Positions 16,936 through 26,363 of a stretch of DNA of 64,000 nucleotides are shown piece by piece. The notes beneath the pieces are model-generated. The model saw only the letters and a list, made by a program, of their open reading frames with translations, was not told the DNA's origin and did no database searches. The stretch covers positions 1,116,001 to 1,180,000 of the forward strand of contig NZ_AP025463.1 in NCBI RefSeq assembly GCF_024347335.1, written 5' to 3'. How positions within the stretch are numbered: the stretch's first letter is position 1; each line of letters starts with the position of its first letter. Made by a program: the position numbers and the translations under genes. The stretch comes from Vibrio celticus (GTDB lineage Bacteria > Pseudomonadota > Gammaproteobacteria > Enterobacterales > Vibrionaceae).

Positions 16936-17352
16936 ATGCATTCTATTAAAGTGAAAGATTACATGACGCAGCAGGTTGTGACATTTACTCCTGATATGCC
17001 GTTAAGTCTAGCGTTAGATAAAGTGATGCGCAGCCACCACATGGGTGGGCCCGTAATCGATGATAACGAACAAGTGATTGGCTTCCTTTCAGAGCAGGAT
17101 TTACTCGAGAAACTTGTGAAGGTCAGTTACTTCTGCCAAGACACACACCTTGTGGGTGACTGTATGTACCAAGAAGTACTGTCGGTGTCCCCTGACTTAT
17201 CCATTATTGAATTGGCGGACATGATGCAGGTTGGAAAACCTAAAGCATACCCTGTGATCGATAATCGAAAACTGGTGGGTATTATCACCAGAACTGATGT
17301 TTTGAGAGCAATTGGCAAGAACTTGGAAGAATGCTTCAAACATCAGGTATAG
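16936..17352 (+). CDS. CBS-domain protein
   Basis: A 138-residue protein made of two CBS domains, at about residues 7-60 and 73-130, with little else. CBS pairs bind adenosine nucleotides or S-adenosylmethionine and act as energy or ligand sensors. Motifs include MGGPVIDDNEQVIGFLSEQDLL and AYPVIDNRKLVGIITRTDVLRAI. AGGGAGA before the ATG sets the start. It stands alone with its own terminator, so the regulated partner cannot be named. Confidence 0.9.
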   Translation: MHSIKVKDYMTQQVVTFTPDMPLSLALDKVMRSHHMGGPVIDDNEQVIGFLSEQDLLEKLVKVSYFCQDTHLVGDCMYQEVLSVSPDLSIIELADMMQVGKPKAYPVIDNRKLVGIITRTDVLRAIGKNLEECFKHQV

Positions 17353-17394
17353 TAGCGTGTTAAGAACGATTATTTTTCTCAATACCCTCAATTG

Positions 17395-17420
17395 AAAAAA
17401 GGCGCACTAGCGCCTTTTTT
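17395..17420 (+). terminator. Terminator of CBS-domain gene
   Basis: AAAAAAGGCGC, loop ACTA, GCGCCTTTTTT. A strong hairpin 43 bases after the stop. Confidence 0.92.
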
Positions 17421-17523
17421 CTGTATAGCGCTTTTTTTGGTCGATCCTTTCTTTGTGGGTCCCTAGCCTGTTGATCTGTTGATTGGGCTTTAGCTCTTGG
17501 GTATTCCAACTTTTGGAGGTTTC

Positions 17524-18987
17524 ATGTCAAATCAAACGGCAAAGTTTATTGAAGGTTCAACGATGCGCCACATATTGGTGATGTCGGGGGCTGGCTCTGT
17601 CGGTTTGATGGCGTTATTTGTGGTCGACTTACTCGACATGCTGTTTATCAGTATGCTCGGACAGGTCGAATTGGCTGCTGCGGTAGGCTTTGCAGGTACG
17701 CTGACTTTTTTCTCTACCTCCGTTTCGATTGGTACTTCCATTGCCATGGGCGCATTAGTGTCCAAAGCCATCGGCTCAAAGAATCAAGAGCACGCTCGAA
17801 ACCTAAGCACCAGTATCATGATGACTGCGTTTGTTATCAGTTCAACCATAACTGCAATCATGTTCGCTTATATTCCAGAGCTGCTAGCCGCGATAGGCGC
17901 TAAAGGGATTGCGGCCGAGCGCGCTCAAGCTTACCTACAGATTTTGCTACCAAGTGGTCCATTTTTGGCGTTAGCGATGGCAGCGGGTGCGGGCTTAAGA
18001 GCAGCAGGTGATGCCAAACGTTCGATGTGGGCAACTTTGTCGGGCGGCATTGTTAACGCGATTCTCGATCCTCTGTTTATTTTTGGTTTTGGTTGGAACA
18101 TCGAAGGGGCGGCTATCGCTTCGGTTGTCGCTCGTTTCTCGGTGCTATTCTTTTCGCTTTATCCTCTTATTCGCAGCCATCAGCTGGTGGCTCCGCCTTC
18201 TTTTGTGCAATGGCGTCTTAATATTCGACCAATATTGGCGATTGCGTTGCCTGCGATTATCACTAATACCGCAACGCCTATCGGTAATGCGATTGTGACA
18301 ACGGGTATCGCACAATATGGTGAGGACTTTGTCGCGGGCTTTGCCGTGATAGGTCGTCTGACGCCAGTTTGTTTTGCGGTTATCTTTGCCTTGTCTGGCG
18401 CTGTGGGGCCAATCATTGGTCAGAACTTTGGTGCTGAACGCATGGACAGAGTAAAAGAAACACTCAACAACTCATTATTGGTTACTACGGCATACACCAT
18501 TGCCGTTTGTATCTTGTTGTACTTCGTTCAAGGTTATGTCATTCAAGGCTTTAGTCTACAAGGTGATGCAGCAATTATTGTGGCAGCTTTCTGTACCTAT
18601 GTGGCTTTAACCTTCACCTTTAACGGTGCGCTATTTGTTGCCAACACCTCTTTTAATAACTTAGGCAAACCGCTTTACTCGACAGCATTGAATTTGGGCA
18701 AAGCGACGTTAGGTACTCTGCCGTTCGTCTATCTAGGTTCGCAGTGGTATGGCGCTTTGGGTGTTCTCTATGGTCAAGCCTTGGGTAATGTTTTGTTCGG
18801 GATTTTAGGTATCTTGGTACTTCGACATCATATCGCTGAGCTGATGCAAGGTTCTCAAGTTGATCCAGTGGAAGATGATGTGTCGATTGTCAGTTTGAAC
18901 ACTCAGCCGTTTTGTTCACACGATGCGGTGCTTATCGATGATGTATCGGCAAACCGTGAAGAGTGTGCGGAGCTTAAATCTCAGTAA
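17524..18987 (+). CDS. MATE-family multidrug efflux transporter
   Basis: A 487-residue inner-membrane protein with about twelve helices, predicted to export cationic drugs or toxic metabolites using a sodium or proton gradient. Two homologous halves each show the MATE pattern (VDLLDMLFISMLGQVELAAAVGFAGTL and the second-half GQNFGAERMDRVKETLNNSLL). The hydrophilic C-terminal tail of about 40 residues is unusual. GGAGGT lies four bases before ATG 17524, which overrides the open TTG at 17497. Confidence 0.92.
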   Translation: MSNQTAKFIEGSTMRHILVMSGAGSVGLMALFVVDLLDMLFISMLGQVELAAAVGFAGTLTFFSTSVSIGTSIAMGALVSKAIGSKNQEHARNLSTSIMMTAFVISSTITAIMFAYIPELLAAIGAKGIAAERAQAYLQILLPSGPFLALAMAAGAGLRAAGDAKRSMWATLSGGIVNAILDPLFIFGFGWNIEGAAIASVVARFSVLFFSLYPLIRSHQLVAPPSFVQWRLNIRPILAIALPAIITNTATPIGNAIVTTGIAQYGEDFVAGFAVIGRLTPVCFAVIFALSGAVGPIIGQNFGAERMDRVKETLNNSLLVTTAYTIAVCILLYFVQGYVIQGFSLQGDAAIIVAAFCTYVALTFTFNGALFVANTSFNNLGKPLYSTALNLGKATLGTLPFVYLGSQWYGALGVLYGQALGNVLFGILGILVLRHHIAELMQGSQVDPVEDDVSIVSLNTQPFCSHDAVLIDDVSANREECAELKSQ

Positions 18988-19033
18988 GCCATCGGCGCTG
19001 GCATAATATTTTTGTTTTCTTGAAAACTTCTTC

Positions 19034-19065
19034 TTGACCTTGGAGTAGCCTCCAAGGTTTATACT
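19034..19065 (+). promoter_or_regulatory. MerR-type (ZntR/CueR-like) promoter of zntA
   Basis: The -35 TTGACC (19034-19039) and the -10 TATACT (19060-19065) are separated by 20 bases, the overlong spacer typical of MerR-family targets. The spacer holds a dyad: ACCTTGGAG, then TAGC, then CTCCAAGGT (19037-19058). It lies about 80 bases upstream of zntA. No merR-family gene is in the window. Confidence 0.85.
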
Positions 19066-19142
19066 TTTGATGAACTTAAGGTTTGGTTGCTGTGATTAGC
19101 CAGCAACAACCTCAAGGCTTTTGAGTATTAAGGAGATACATT

Positions 19143-21491
19143 ATGTGCGCAAAACATGCAGCGTGCCGCTCAACAAAAGTGGACGTTCAACCTCAAGCGG
19201 CAGGAGCAAGTTGCTCTAGCCCTAAAATTTCCAGCATCACGGCAGCGGGTACTTCATCATGCTGTAGTTCTACGACGGCTTCTGCATCAGCAGATGATTG
19301 TTGTGGTTCAGACAGTGGAGAAGAAGACCGGCTGCCCTTAACTGAGTCTCTTAACGCCCAATTTTCCAAAAGTTGGCTGGTTGCCGGAATGGACTGCCCA
19401 GCTTGTGCAAGAAAAATAGAAAACGCGATCAGTAATATTGACGGTGTTATTCAAGCGAAGGTTCTCTTTGCTACCGAAAAACTGGTTGTTAAATTCGATA
19501 ATGAAAGTCTTGCCGACACCATTGAACAGGTCTCTATCAAAACGGGTTTCCCTCTTTCGGAAGTCGGTTCTAAGAAAGAAAAACAACAACCTGAGACTTT
19601 TTGGCAAGCGTACATCCAACCTAATTTTCAGATTATCGCGATTGCAGCGGCAATGCTGTTCGCTGCGCTTCTGAAAAGTACATATCCTCAATTAAGTGAA
19701 GGCTTATTCACCGCAACCTGTCTACTCGGATTATATCCGGTGGCTAAGAAAGCGGTTCAGTTGGCACGTTCAGGTACACCTTTCGCAATAGAAACTCTAA
19801 TGAGTGTTGCCGCGCTGGGTGCCTTGTACCTGGGCGAAACCGCGGAAGCGGCGATGGTTTTAATGTTGTTCTTGATTGGTGAGCGCTTAGAAGCGTTTGC
19901 TTCATCAAGAGCAAGAAGTGGCGTTCAAGCGCTAATGGCATTGGTACCAGAAAACGCAACCAAGATCATCAACGGCGAGCGTGTCGAAGTTGCAGTCAGT
20001 GAACTGGTTCCCGGTGATGTGATTGAAGTGGCGGCGGGCTCTCGTTTACCTGCTGATGGCCAACTGATTACCGACGCTGCAAGCTTCGATGAAAGTGCAT
20101 TAACGGGGGAATCTGTTCCTGTTGAACATATCGAAGGCAATAGCATCATGGCTGGCGCTGTGGTGGTAGATAAAGTGGTGCGTATTACCATCACTTCAAA
20201 ACAGGGTGAGAACGCGATCGATCGTATTCTTCACCTGATTGAAGAAGCAGAATCTCGTAAAGCACCGCTCGAGCGATTCCTCGATAAGTTCAGTCGCTGG
20301 TATACACCGTTAATGATGTTGGTGGCTCTGTTAGTCATCATCACACCACCATTGTTGTTCGCACAGCCATGGGAAACATGGGTCTATCGTGGTTTAGCGC
20401 TATTGTTGATTGCTTGTCCGTGTGCGTTGGTTATCTCAACTCCAGCCGCGATTACGTCTGGTTTAGCAGCCGCCGCGAAACGTGGTGCGCTAATTAAAGG
20501 CGGCGCAGCGCTAGAGCAGCTTGGAAAAATTCAAACCATTGCCTTCGATAAGACGGGCACACTGACTGAAGGTAAACCTCAGGTTACGGACATTCAGCCT
20601 CTATCGGGTTGGCAACAAGATGCGATGCTTCGTGTGGTTGGAGCAATTGAAGTGGGTTCTACTCACCCATTGGCGCAGTCGCTAGTTGCTAAAGTGAAAG
20701 AACTGAATGTCGAAATTCCAGAGTCACACAACAAGAAAGCGTTGATTGGTAGTGGTGTTGAAGGTGATGTTGATGGTGTTAAGTATCAGGTTCTGTCACC
20801 GTCTAAAGTCACGTTCGAACTTGGTGCCGATGTGGTTTCTCAGGTAGAAGCATTAGAAGGCGAGGGCAAGACGGTTGTGGTTGTTCTTGAGGTTAAAGAT
20901 CAAGAAGAGTTAACAGAGCAAGCTACGGCTGTGATTGGTCTGATTGCTTGGCAAGATACGTTACGCAGTGACGCTAAGCTTGCGATTGAACGACTTAATG
21001 AATTAGGTATTCAATCTATCATGCTGACCGGCGATAACCCGCGCAGTGCAGCCGCGATCAGTAGCAAGATTGGTATGCAGTACAAGGCAAGCCTATTGCC
21101 AAGCGACAAGGTATCTTACGTTGAGGAGTTATCTCAACAGTCGCACGTGGCGATGGTCGGTGATGGCATTAATGATGCACCAGCAATGAAAACGGCGAAT
21201 GTCGGCATCGCAATGGGTGGTGGTACGGATGTCGCTTTGGAAACGGCGGATTCAGCACTGACTCATAACCGTTTAACTGAGCTGCCAGCGATGATTGAAC
21301 TGTCGCAAGCGACCATGAACAACATCCGTCAAAACGTAGCCCTTGCGCTTGGTTTGAAGGGCGTATTCTTGGTGACAAGCTTGCTAGGTATTACCGGTCT
21401 GTGGGTTGCAGTTTTAGCGGATAGTGGTGCAACTGCATTGGTGACATTGAACGCATTGCGTCTGCTTCGATTTAAATCTAAAGCGGATTAA
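19143..21491 (+). CDS. zntA: Zinc/cadmium/lead-translocating P-type ATPase
   Basis: An inner-membrane pump of 782 residues that exports Zn2+, Cd2+ and Pb2+ using ATP. Residues 1-60 form an unusual cysteine-rich leader with CC pairs at about 40-41 and 53-54. A heavy-metal-associated domain follows with GMDCPAC at 82-88. The transport-site CPC is at 425-427, the phosphorylated Asp at 469 (DKTGTLTEG), the HP motif in STHPLAQ, and the hinge GDGINDAP near 668. AAGGAG precedes the ATG. A MerR-type metal-responsive promoter lies upstream. CPC plus the DCC-type leader argues for zinc/cadmium rather than copper. Confidence 0.95.
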   Translation: MCAKHAACRSTKVDVQPQAAGASCSSPKISSITAAGTSSCCSSTTASASADDCCGSDSGEEDRLPLTESLNAQFSKSWLVAGMDCPACARKIENAISNIDGVIQAKVLFATEKLVVKFDNESLADTIEQVSIKTGFPLSEVGSKKEKQQPETFWQAYIQPNFQIIAIAAAMLFAALLKSTYPQLSEGLFTATCLLGLYPVAKKAVQLARSGTPFAIETLMSVAALGALYLGETAEAAMVLMLFLIGERLEAFASSRARSGVQALMALVPENATKIINGERVEVAVSELVPGDVIEVAAGSRLPADGQLITDAASFDESALTGESVPVEHIEGNSIMAGAVVVDKVVRITITSKQGENAIDRILHLIEEAESRKAPLERFLDKFSRWYTPLMMLVALLVIITPPLLFAQPWETWVYRGLALLLIACPCALVISTPAAITSGLAAAAKRGALIKGGAALEQLGKIQTIAFDKTGTLTEGKPQVTDIQPLSGWQQDAMLRVVGAIEVGSTHPLAQSLVAKVKELNVEIPESHNKKALIGSGVEGDVDGVKYQVLSPSKVTFELGADVVSQVEALEGEGKTVVVVLEVKDQEELTEQATAVIGLIAWQDTLRSDAKLAIERLNELGIQSIMLTGDNPRSAAAISSKIGMQYKASLLPSDKVSYVEELSQQSHVAMVGDGINDAPAMKTANVGIAMGGGTDVALETADSALTHNRLTELPAMIELSQATMNNIRQNVALALGLKGVFLVTSLLGITGLWVAVLADSGATALVTLNALRLLRFKSKAD

Positions 21492-21524
21492 ATCGAGTTC
21501 ACCGACATAGAGCATTCTTAATAT

Positions 21525-21564
21525 AAAAAGCGCCTTTAGCGGTAATACGTTAAAGGCGCTTTTT
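21525..21564 (+). terminator. Terminator of zntA
   Basis: AAAAAGCGCCTTTAGCG pairs with CGTTAAAGGCGCTTTTT around a six-base loop, 34 bases past the stop. Confidence 0.9.
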
Positions 21565-21658
21565 GTCTCATTAGTATGCAACACAGGCGTGCGGATTGCT
21601 TATTTTTGTGATGCCAATCGGTTTTTTGTGAAACTTGAATTCTTGTTGCGATCATTCA

Positions 21659-21674
21659 TGTGACGAGTGTCACT
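21659..21674 (+). promoter_or_regulatory. CRP-binding site upstream of udp
   Basis: TGTGA, six bases, then TCACT matches the CRP consensus TGTGA-N6-TCACA at nine of ten positions. It lies about 100 bases upstream of udp, a gene controlled by CRP and CytR in E. coli. Confidence 0.7.
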
Positions 21675-21774
21675 TCATTTTGTAGTGAGCTTGGTTAGAG
21701 TGTGTTCGTACCCCACGAATTTACTATGAGCTTAAATAAGGGTAAAAAGCCCAATAAGCCAAAAGGAGCGAACT

Positions 21775-22533
21775 ATGTCTCAAGCTGTTTTCCACTTAGG
21801 TGTTACTGAAGCAGATCTTAACGGTGCTACTCTTGCGATCATCCCTGGTGATCCTGCTCGTGTGCAAAAAATTGCAGAAGAGATGGAGAACCCAGTATTC
21901 CTTGCTAGTCACCGTGAATACACGCTTTACCGCGCAGAGCTAGACGGCAAACCAGTTGTTGTATGTTCAACAGGTATTGGTGGTCCATCGACTTCTATCG
22001 CAGTTGAAGAGCTTGCTCAACTTGGTGTTCGCACTTTCCTACGTGTTGGTACGACTGGTGCAATCCAACCTCACGTAAACGTGGGTGACATGATTGTTTC
22101 TACAGGTTCTGTTCGTCTAGACGGTGCTAGCCTGCACTTTGCTCCAATGGAGTTCCCAGCGGTTGCTGACTTCGAAGTAGCGACAGCAATGAAAGCAGCA
22201 GTTGAAGAGTCTGGCGCAGCAGTTCACATGGGCGTAACGGCTTCAAGTGATACGTTCTACCCAGGTCAAGAGCGTTACGACACGTTCTCTGGTCGCGTTG
22301 TTAAGCGTTTCCAAGGTTCTATGCAAGAATGGCAAGACATGGGCGTTCTGAACTTCGAGATGGAATCTGCAACACTACTAACAATGTGTGCAAGTTCTGG
22401 TCTGAAAGCAGGTTGTGTTGCTGGTGTAATCATCAACCGTACTCAAAAAGAGACGCCTGATCACGACACACTAAAAGTAACGGAAGCACGTTCAATCAAA
22501 GTGGTTGTAGAAGCTGCTCGTAAAATGCTTTAA
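21775..22533 (+). CDS. udp: Uridine phosphorylase
   Basis: Cleaves uridine with phosphate to uracil and ribose 1-phosphate in nucleoside salvage. The 252-residue protein matches the PNP/UDP family: GDPARVQKIA for phosphate, the ribose/phosphate loop RVGTTGAIQPHV, and the uridine-specific GVLNFEMESATLLTMC with the ribose-binding Glu-Met-Glu. AAAGGAGCG precedes the ATG. It has its own CRP-type promoter region and terminator. Confidence 0.97.
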   Translation: MSQAVFHLGVTEADLNGATLAIIPGDPARVQKIAEEMENPVFLASHREYTLYRAELDGKPVVVCSTGIGGPSTSIAVEELAQLGVRTFLRVGTTGAIQPHVNVGDMIVSTGSVRLDGASLHFAPMEFPAVADFEVATAMKAAVEESGAAVHMGVTASSDTFYPGQERYDTFSGRVVKRFQGSMQEWQDMGVLNFEMESATLLTMCASSGLKAGCVAGVIINRTQKETPDHDTLKVTEARSIKVVVEAARKML

Positions 22534-22576
22534 GTCCTAAAGTGCTTTTAGTCTTCAAGTGACATTAAATTTTGAA

Positions 22577-22609
22577 AATGGCCGCATCGAATGATACGGC
22601 CATTTTTTT
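22577..22609 (+). terminator. Terminator of udp
   Basis: AATGGCCG and CGGCCATT pair around an AT-rich interior and are followed by a run of seven T residues. Confidence 0.85.
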
Positions 22610-22647
22610 GTGCCATCTCAAAGTAATCAATAGAGAAAACAGACAAC

Positions 22648-22685
22648 AAAAAAGGCGAGTGACTTAATCGTCATTCGCCTTTTTA
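22648..22685 (-). terminator. Terminator of CARF-nuclease gene (possibly bidirectional)
   Basis: AAAAGGCGAGTGAC pairs with GTCATTCGCCTTTT with one mismatch. The minus strand continues into TTTTTTG, and it lies about 45 bases past the minus-strand gene's stop. Confidence 0.8.
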
Positions 22686-22729
22686 ACAATCTGCTTAAGA
22701 GCATTGAGCTCTCGTGAGTTTATTGGTTT

Positions 22730-23896
22730 TTAGTACTCTAGATCTTCACTGCCACCCGCAGCCGTAAACCATGCCGTTAGGTGTGTTTTAAGATCTTTCA
22801 ATTCGTCAGGGCCAATCAATGCAAGGCCAAGATCTTCTGCTCGTGTGATGTCGTTATGACGAAGAGGGCGGAAGCTCACCAACATAGCACGTGCTTGTAG
22901 GCCACCTAGCAGGTCTCTAAGCGATTCCAGTTTATACAAGGTGTCATCACCATCATCACGCATGCCTTTGGTCTTACATTCGATGATGTGCAGCTTATTG
23001 TTCACCACTGAGGCAACATCAAGCTCGTTACGAACCTCACGTTCACCCAGTTGACGGTATACCTGAACATTCAAAGAACGATCTTGAATGGTCGGCATGT
23101 CGTCTTGGATTTGTTTAACTGTGCTGTGAACCAATGTTTCAAGCCATTCACCGTTTGAGAAGCGGCGCGCGTCTTCATTAGCAAAGGTTAAAATACCGTT
23201 GTCGTAAGTCGCAATCTTAGCTTCAACCAAATCGCTCAGCAGCATGTTGAGCTCGCGATAGCCTTGTTGCTTCTCAGATAGCCCTACATCAAGTTTTTGT
23301 TCTTTACGGCAGGTCGTTGCTAGGTAGTTCAATGTCGCCAGGCCAGGGCCTAATTCGAGTGCGTTACTTGCCCAACGTTCACCCAGTTCATAAAGTTTCT
23401 GATCCAGTTGCGGAGACAGCTGAACATCGCTGAATTCACCGCGAGCACCGAACACAGTCAGGTAGTCGTCGATAGTGATGCGGTCTTGAACTTGTGCATC
23501 TTCTTTACCATTTGGGTACAACCAGCACAGCTTGTCACTGTTTGGTTCAACCACGAAGATTGGCCAGTGGTAAGTACGGAATACTTCGTACACAGAAAGT
23601 AGGCGGTGACGAAGGCCACAACTTGCGTTGAGCTTCACTTCTTGACCGCGTGCTTTGAGGTCTTCAGCAAGGGTTTGGATCGATTCTTTAATGACGGATG
23701 TATTTACGATGGTTGGAATTTCGAAAAACTCACTCGTAATGTCGCGCTTGTGCAAAACGCTGTCTAAACGTTTGTACATACTGACTTGATTTTTGTCGCC
23801 GATAAACACGATGTGAGTGCTGACCGTTCGGTTATCAAGTAATGGGGTGAGCAAGCGAATGGGGTCTTGATCGATAATGCCAACATGAACAGCCAT
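22730..23896 (-). CDS. CARF-domain nuclease, Card1/Can2-like (VC1899 family, DUF1887)
   Basis: A 388-residue protein of the VC1899 family. Residues 1-150 form a Rossmann-like CARF domain, with the nucleotide-binding loop NASCGLR at 90-96. A short helical and winged linker follows. The C-terminal half is a PD-(D/E)xK nuclease: GEWLE at 249-253, catalytic Asp293 in ELDVASV and Glu306-Cys-Lys308 in IIECKTKG. Type III CRISPR relatives (Card1, Can2) are cyclic-oligoadenylate-activated nucleases. The V. cholerae homologue has a solved structure, but its role is not known to me. No cas genes or array are in the window, so it stands alone, with its own terminator beside a chemoreceptor gene. Confidence 0.92.
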   Translation of the reverse strand: MAVHVGIIDQDPIRLLTPLLDNRTVSTHIVFIGDKNQVSMYKRLDSVLHKRDITSEFFEIPTIVNTSVIKESIQTLAEDLKARGQEVKLNASCGLRHRLLSVYEVFRTYHWPIFVVEPNSDKLCWLYPNGKEDAQVQDRITIDDYLTVFGARGEFSDVQLSPQLDQKLYELGERWASNALELGPGLATLNYLATTCRKEQKLDVGLSEKQQGYRELNMLLSDLVEAKIATYDNGILTFANEDARRFSNGEWLETLVHSTVKQIQDDMPTIQDRSLNVQVYRQLGEREVRNELDVASVVNNKLHIIECKTKGMRDDGDDTLYKLESLRDLLGGLQARAMLVSFRPLRHNDITRAEDLGLALIGPDELKDLKTHLTAWFTAAGGSEDLEY

Positions 23897-23984
23897 ATAA
23901 ATTCCTTAATAGCGGCTCGCTCATAAAGGTGAAAGAAAAAAACGGGAAGCAGCAAGCCTTAATAATCATATAATGACAAAGCTC

Positions 23985-24021
23985 ATAAAAAACAAGGGCA
24001 ACCCTTGATAAAAGTTGCCCT
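23985..24021 (-). terminator. Terminator of chemoreceptor gene
   Basis: AGGGCAAC and GTTGCCCT form the stem; the minus strand continues TGTTTTTTAT. It lies about 75 bases after the chemoreceptor stop and separates it from the CARF gene. Confidence 0.85.
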
Positions 24022-24094
24022 AGCTCAATTAGTTACCACTATTGGGTAAGAAGTCTCAACAATCTCACTAAATATCTATCGATTCTTCATTTAT

Positions 24095-26086
24095 CTATAG
24101 TTTGAATTGATGTACTAAATCACCTTGCTGATTTGCCAGAATCGTTAGGTTTTGGCTGGCTTCTGCAATTGATGACATCGCTTGGTAACTCTTATCTGCG
24201 ATGTGGTTGATGTCTTCGATATTACGCGCGATATCGCCAGACGTTTCACTCTGCTCTGCGGCTGCTTGAGAGATATGTGTGCTCATGTGGCTGATCTCTA
24301 GAATCAATGCTTGGATCTCTTCCATCGCACTGTTTGCACTTGAAGCTTGTTGAACCGACATATCCATGTCGCTCATACAACTTTCAATCACGTTACTTGC
24401 TGTTTTCGAGCTTGATTGCAGGTTGCTGATCATGGTTTCGATTTCTGACGTTGATTGAGTGGTCTTTTGCGCTAGCACTCGTACTTCATCGGCAACAACT
24501 GCAAAACCACGACCTTGTTCGCCAGCACGCGCTGCTTCGATTGCCGCATTAAGTGCAAGTAGGTTGGTCTGTTCAGCAATGCCACGAATAACGTCAAGGA
24601 TTGAACCAATCTGACTACTCATTTGTTGTAGCTCGCCCACAGCACCCACAGACTCAGTAAGGCGAACCTCAAGCTGATTGATAGTGCTAATGTTGGTGTT
24701 CATGATCTGACGACCAGACTCAGAAGCCGATTCTACTTGTTGAACCATGGTGAGTGAGCTTTGCGCGCTGTTTGCCACTTCTTGTACAGAATGAGACATC
24801 TCTGTCATTGCGGTCGCGACAGTTGCCGTTTGTTCACGTTGACTGTTCAGCTGAGCTTGCGTTTCAGAAGAAGTCTTTTGGTTTACGCTTGCTGTCTTGG
24901 TTAAGTCATCTGAAGCATCATTCAGCTTCACAAGGATATTGTGCAAGTTGTCCGCCAAGGTGTTGATGTGGCGACTCACACGGCTGAATTCGTTGTCGTA
25001 GCGAATATCGATACGTTGAGTCATATCGCCTTGAGTCAGGCCTTCTAATGTCCCGAGAATGCGAGTTAATGGCTCTCTTACGCTATGTGCTACGTGGTAA
25101 CCAATCGCTGCAGCGAATACGGTCACAATGATGCCAATTGCGATCGCATTGAATAGGCCTTTGTCGTAGATGCTGCTTGCGTCAGCTAACGACGAGTTCA
25201 GTTGCTCTTCAGCGGTCACGTTGAATGAATCTAGCACTGCCATTGCTTGGTCTACTTCTACGGCGAGGTTTGCAATGTTGATATACAGAGCTTCTTTCGC
25301 TTTCAAGTAGTTGTTGTGTTTGTCCAAGACACCGCCTTTCTGACCAACATCTTTGGTGAACTTTTGAACTGATTCATCAAAGACATTTTTAAGTGCTGGT
25401 AGTTGTGTTGATAGGCCACGATAAGCGTAGTTAAGGTGAGTAACGGCCTTTTTATTTTGGTTAACGGCTTTTTGAACGAAGGCTACATCAGAGCTAGCAA
25501 GTGCATCAGAGGTAATAACTTCTGCGTCTTGCAGTTTGATGAAGTAGCTCTTTGCCATCACTTTTACAGAGATGCTTTTTTGATCGGCAACGTACTCTTT
25601 CATGCCAACGGTTAATTCTGAATGTAAGCGTTGGAAGTCACGAGAGGCTTTTTGCACTTGTTCTTGTGCTTCGAACATCGCAACGTAGTTACTCATCGCT
25701 TCGTCAGCTTCGGCGAAGTAGCGTTCTTCCATTGCTCTTAATCGCGCGATACGTTCAACAAGTGAAGCATTGTTTTGGCTTGCCGCTTCTAAACTACCGA
25801 GAACTTCTGAAAACGAGTTTTGTGATGCAGCAAATTCTGTACGCATTGCAGACATGCGTTCAGCGTTTTGTGTGGTTAAGAAATCTTTGAATGACTTATC
25901 AGCAGAAAGCAATTGAACACTCGTTTGATTTGAAAGCGCGACAAGTGGTAATGAGGTTTCTGAGACACTCTCAAAATTGCTGTGTATCTGATTCATGCTG
26001 TTCATCATGATGGTTATCGTGACTGCGAACATGATGATGATCAGTGCGAAACCAGCGTACATACGCTTGATCACAGATCCCTTCAT
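24095..26086 (-). CDS. Methyl-accepting chemotaxis protein
   Basis: A membrane chemoreceptor of 663 residues. The first membrane helix is at about 11-30. A large helical periplasmic sensor follows (residues 31-310), then the second membrane helix (AIAIGIIVTVFAAAIGYHVAHSV), a HAMP domain (REPLTRILGTLEGLTQGDMTQRID) and a long cytoplasmic signalling coil. The hairpin tip (IRGIAEQTNLLALNAAIEAARAGEQGRGFAVVADEVR) that contacts CheA and CheW is fully conserved. The ligand is unknown. No CheR-tethering pentapeptide is seen at the C-terminus. Confidence 0.96.
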   Translation of the reverse strand: MKGSVIKRMYAGFALIIIMFAVTITIMMNSMNQIHSNFESVSETSLPLVALSNQTSVQLLSADKSFKDFLTTQNAERMSAMRTEFAASQNSFSEVLGSLEAASQNNASLVERIARLRAMEERYFAEADEAMSNYVAMFEAQEQVQKASRDFQRLHSELTVGMKEYVADQKSISVKVMAKSYFIKLQDAEVITSDALASSDVAFVQKAVNQNKKAVTHLNYAYRGLSTQLPALKNVFDESVQKFTKDVGQKGGVLDKHNNYLKAKEALYINIANLAVEVDQAMAVLDSFNVTAEEQLNSSLADASSIYDKGLFNAIAIGIIVTVFAAAIGYHVAHSVREPLTRILGTLEGLTQGDMTQRIDIRYDNEFSRVSRHINTLADNLHNILVKLNDASDDLTKTASVNQKTSSETQAQLNSQREQTATVATAMTEMSHSVQEVANSAQSSLTMVQQVESASESGRQIMNTNISTINQLEVRLTESVGAVGELQQMSSQIGSILDVIRGIAEQTNLLALNAAIEAARAGEQGRGFAVVADEVRVLAQKTTQSTSEIETMISNLQSSSKTASNVIESCMSDMDMSVQQASSANSAMEEIQALILEISHMSTHISQAAAEQSETSGDIARNIEDINHIADKSYQAMSSIAEASQNLTILANQQGDLVHQFKL

Positions 26087-26363
26087 GGCTTTCTCCCTAA
26101 ATAAAAATGCAGACCTAATGTCAGGTCAAAGTAAAACTAACAAAATTATCAGCATTCTATTGAGCTCGGCTTACGCATTTTATGACGCACACGTCAAAAA
26201 TAGCGCTCAGTTATAACCAATATGCGATTCTTGAGAGCTAAGGCTCGTTTTCTTTGATTTGAACGGTGTTTTTTATTATGCTTTAAAGCAGATTTATTGT
26301 GGTTTGATGCGGCATAGCGCATACTCAAAGCATTAAAAAATAAATGTTTTATCGGAGAGAAAC

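Noticed and set aside
22730..26086. A type III CRISPR locus around the CARF nuclease
   Set aside because: No cas10, cas7 or cas5 genes, no repeat-spacer array and no ring nuclease are present; the neighbours are a chemoreceptor and udp.
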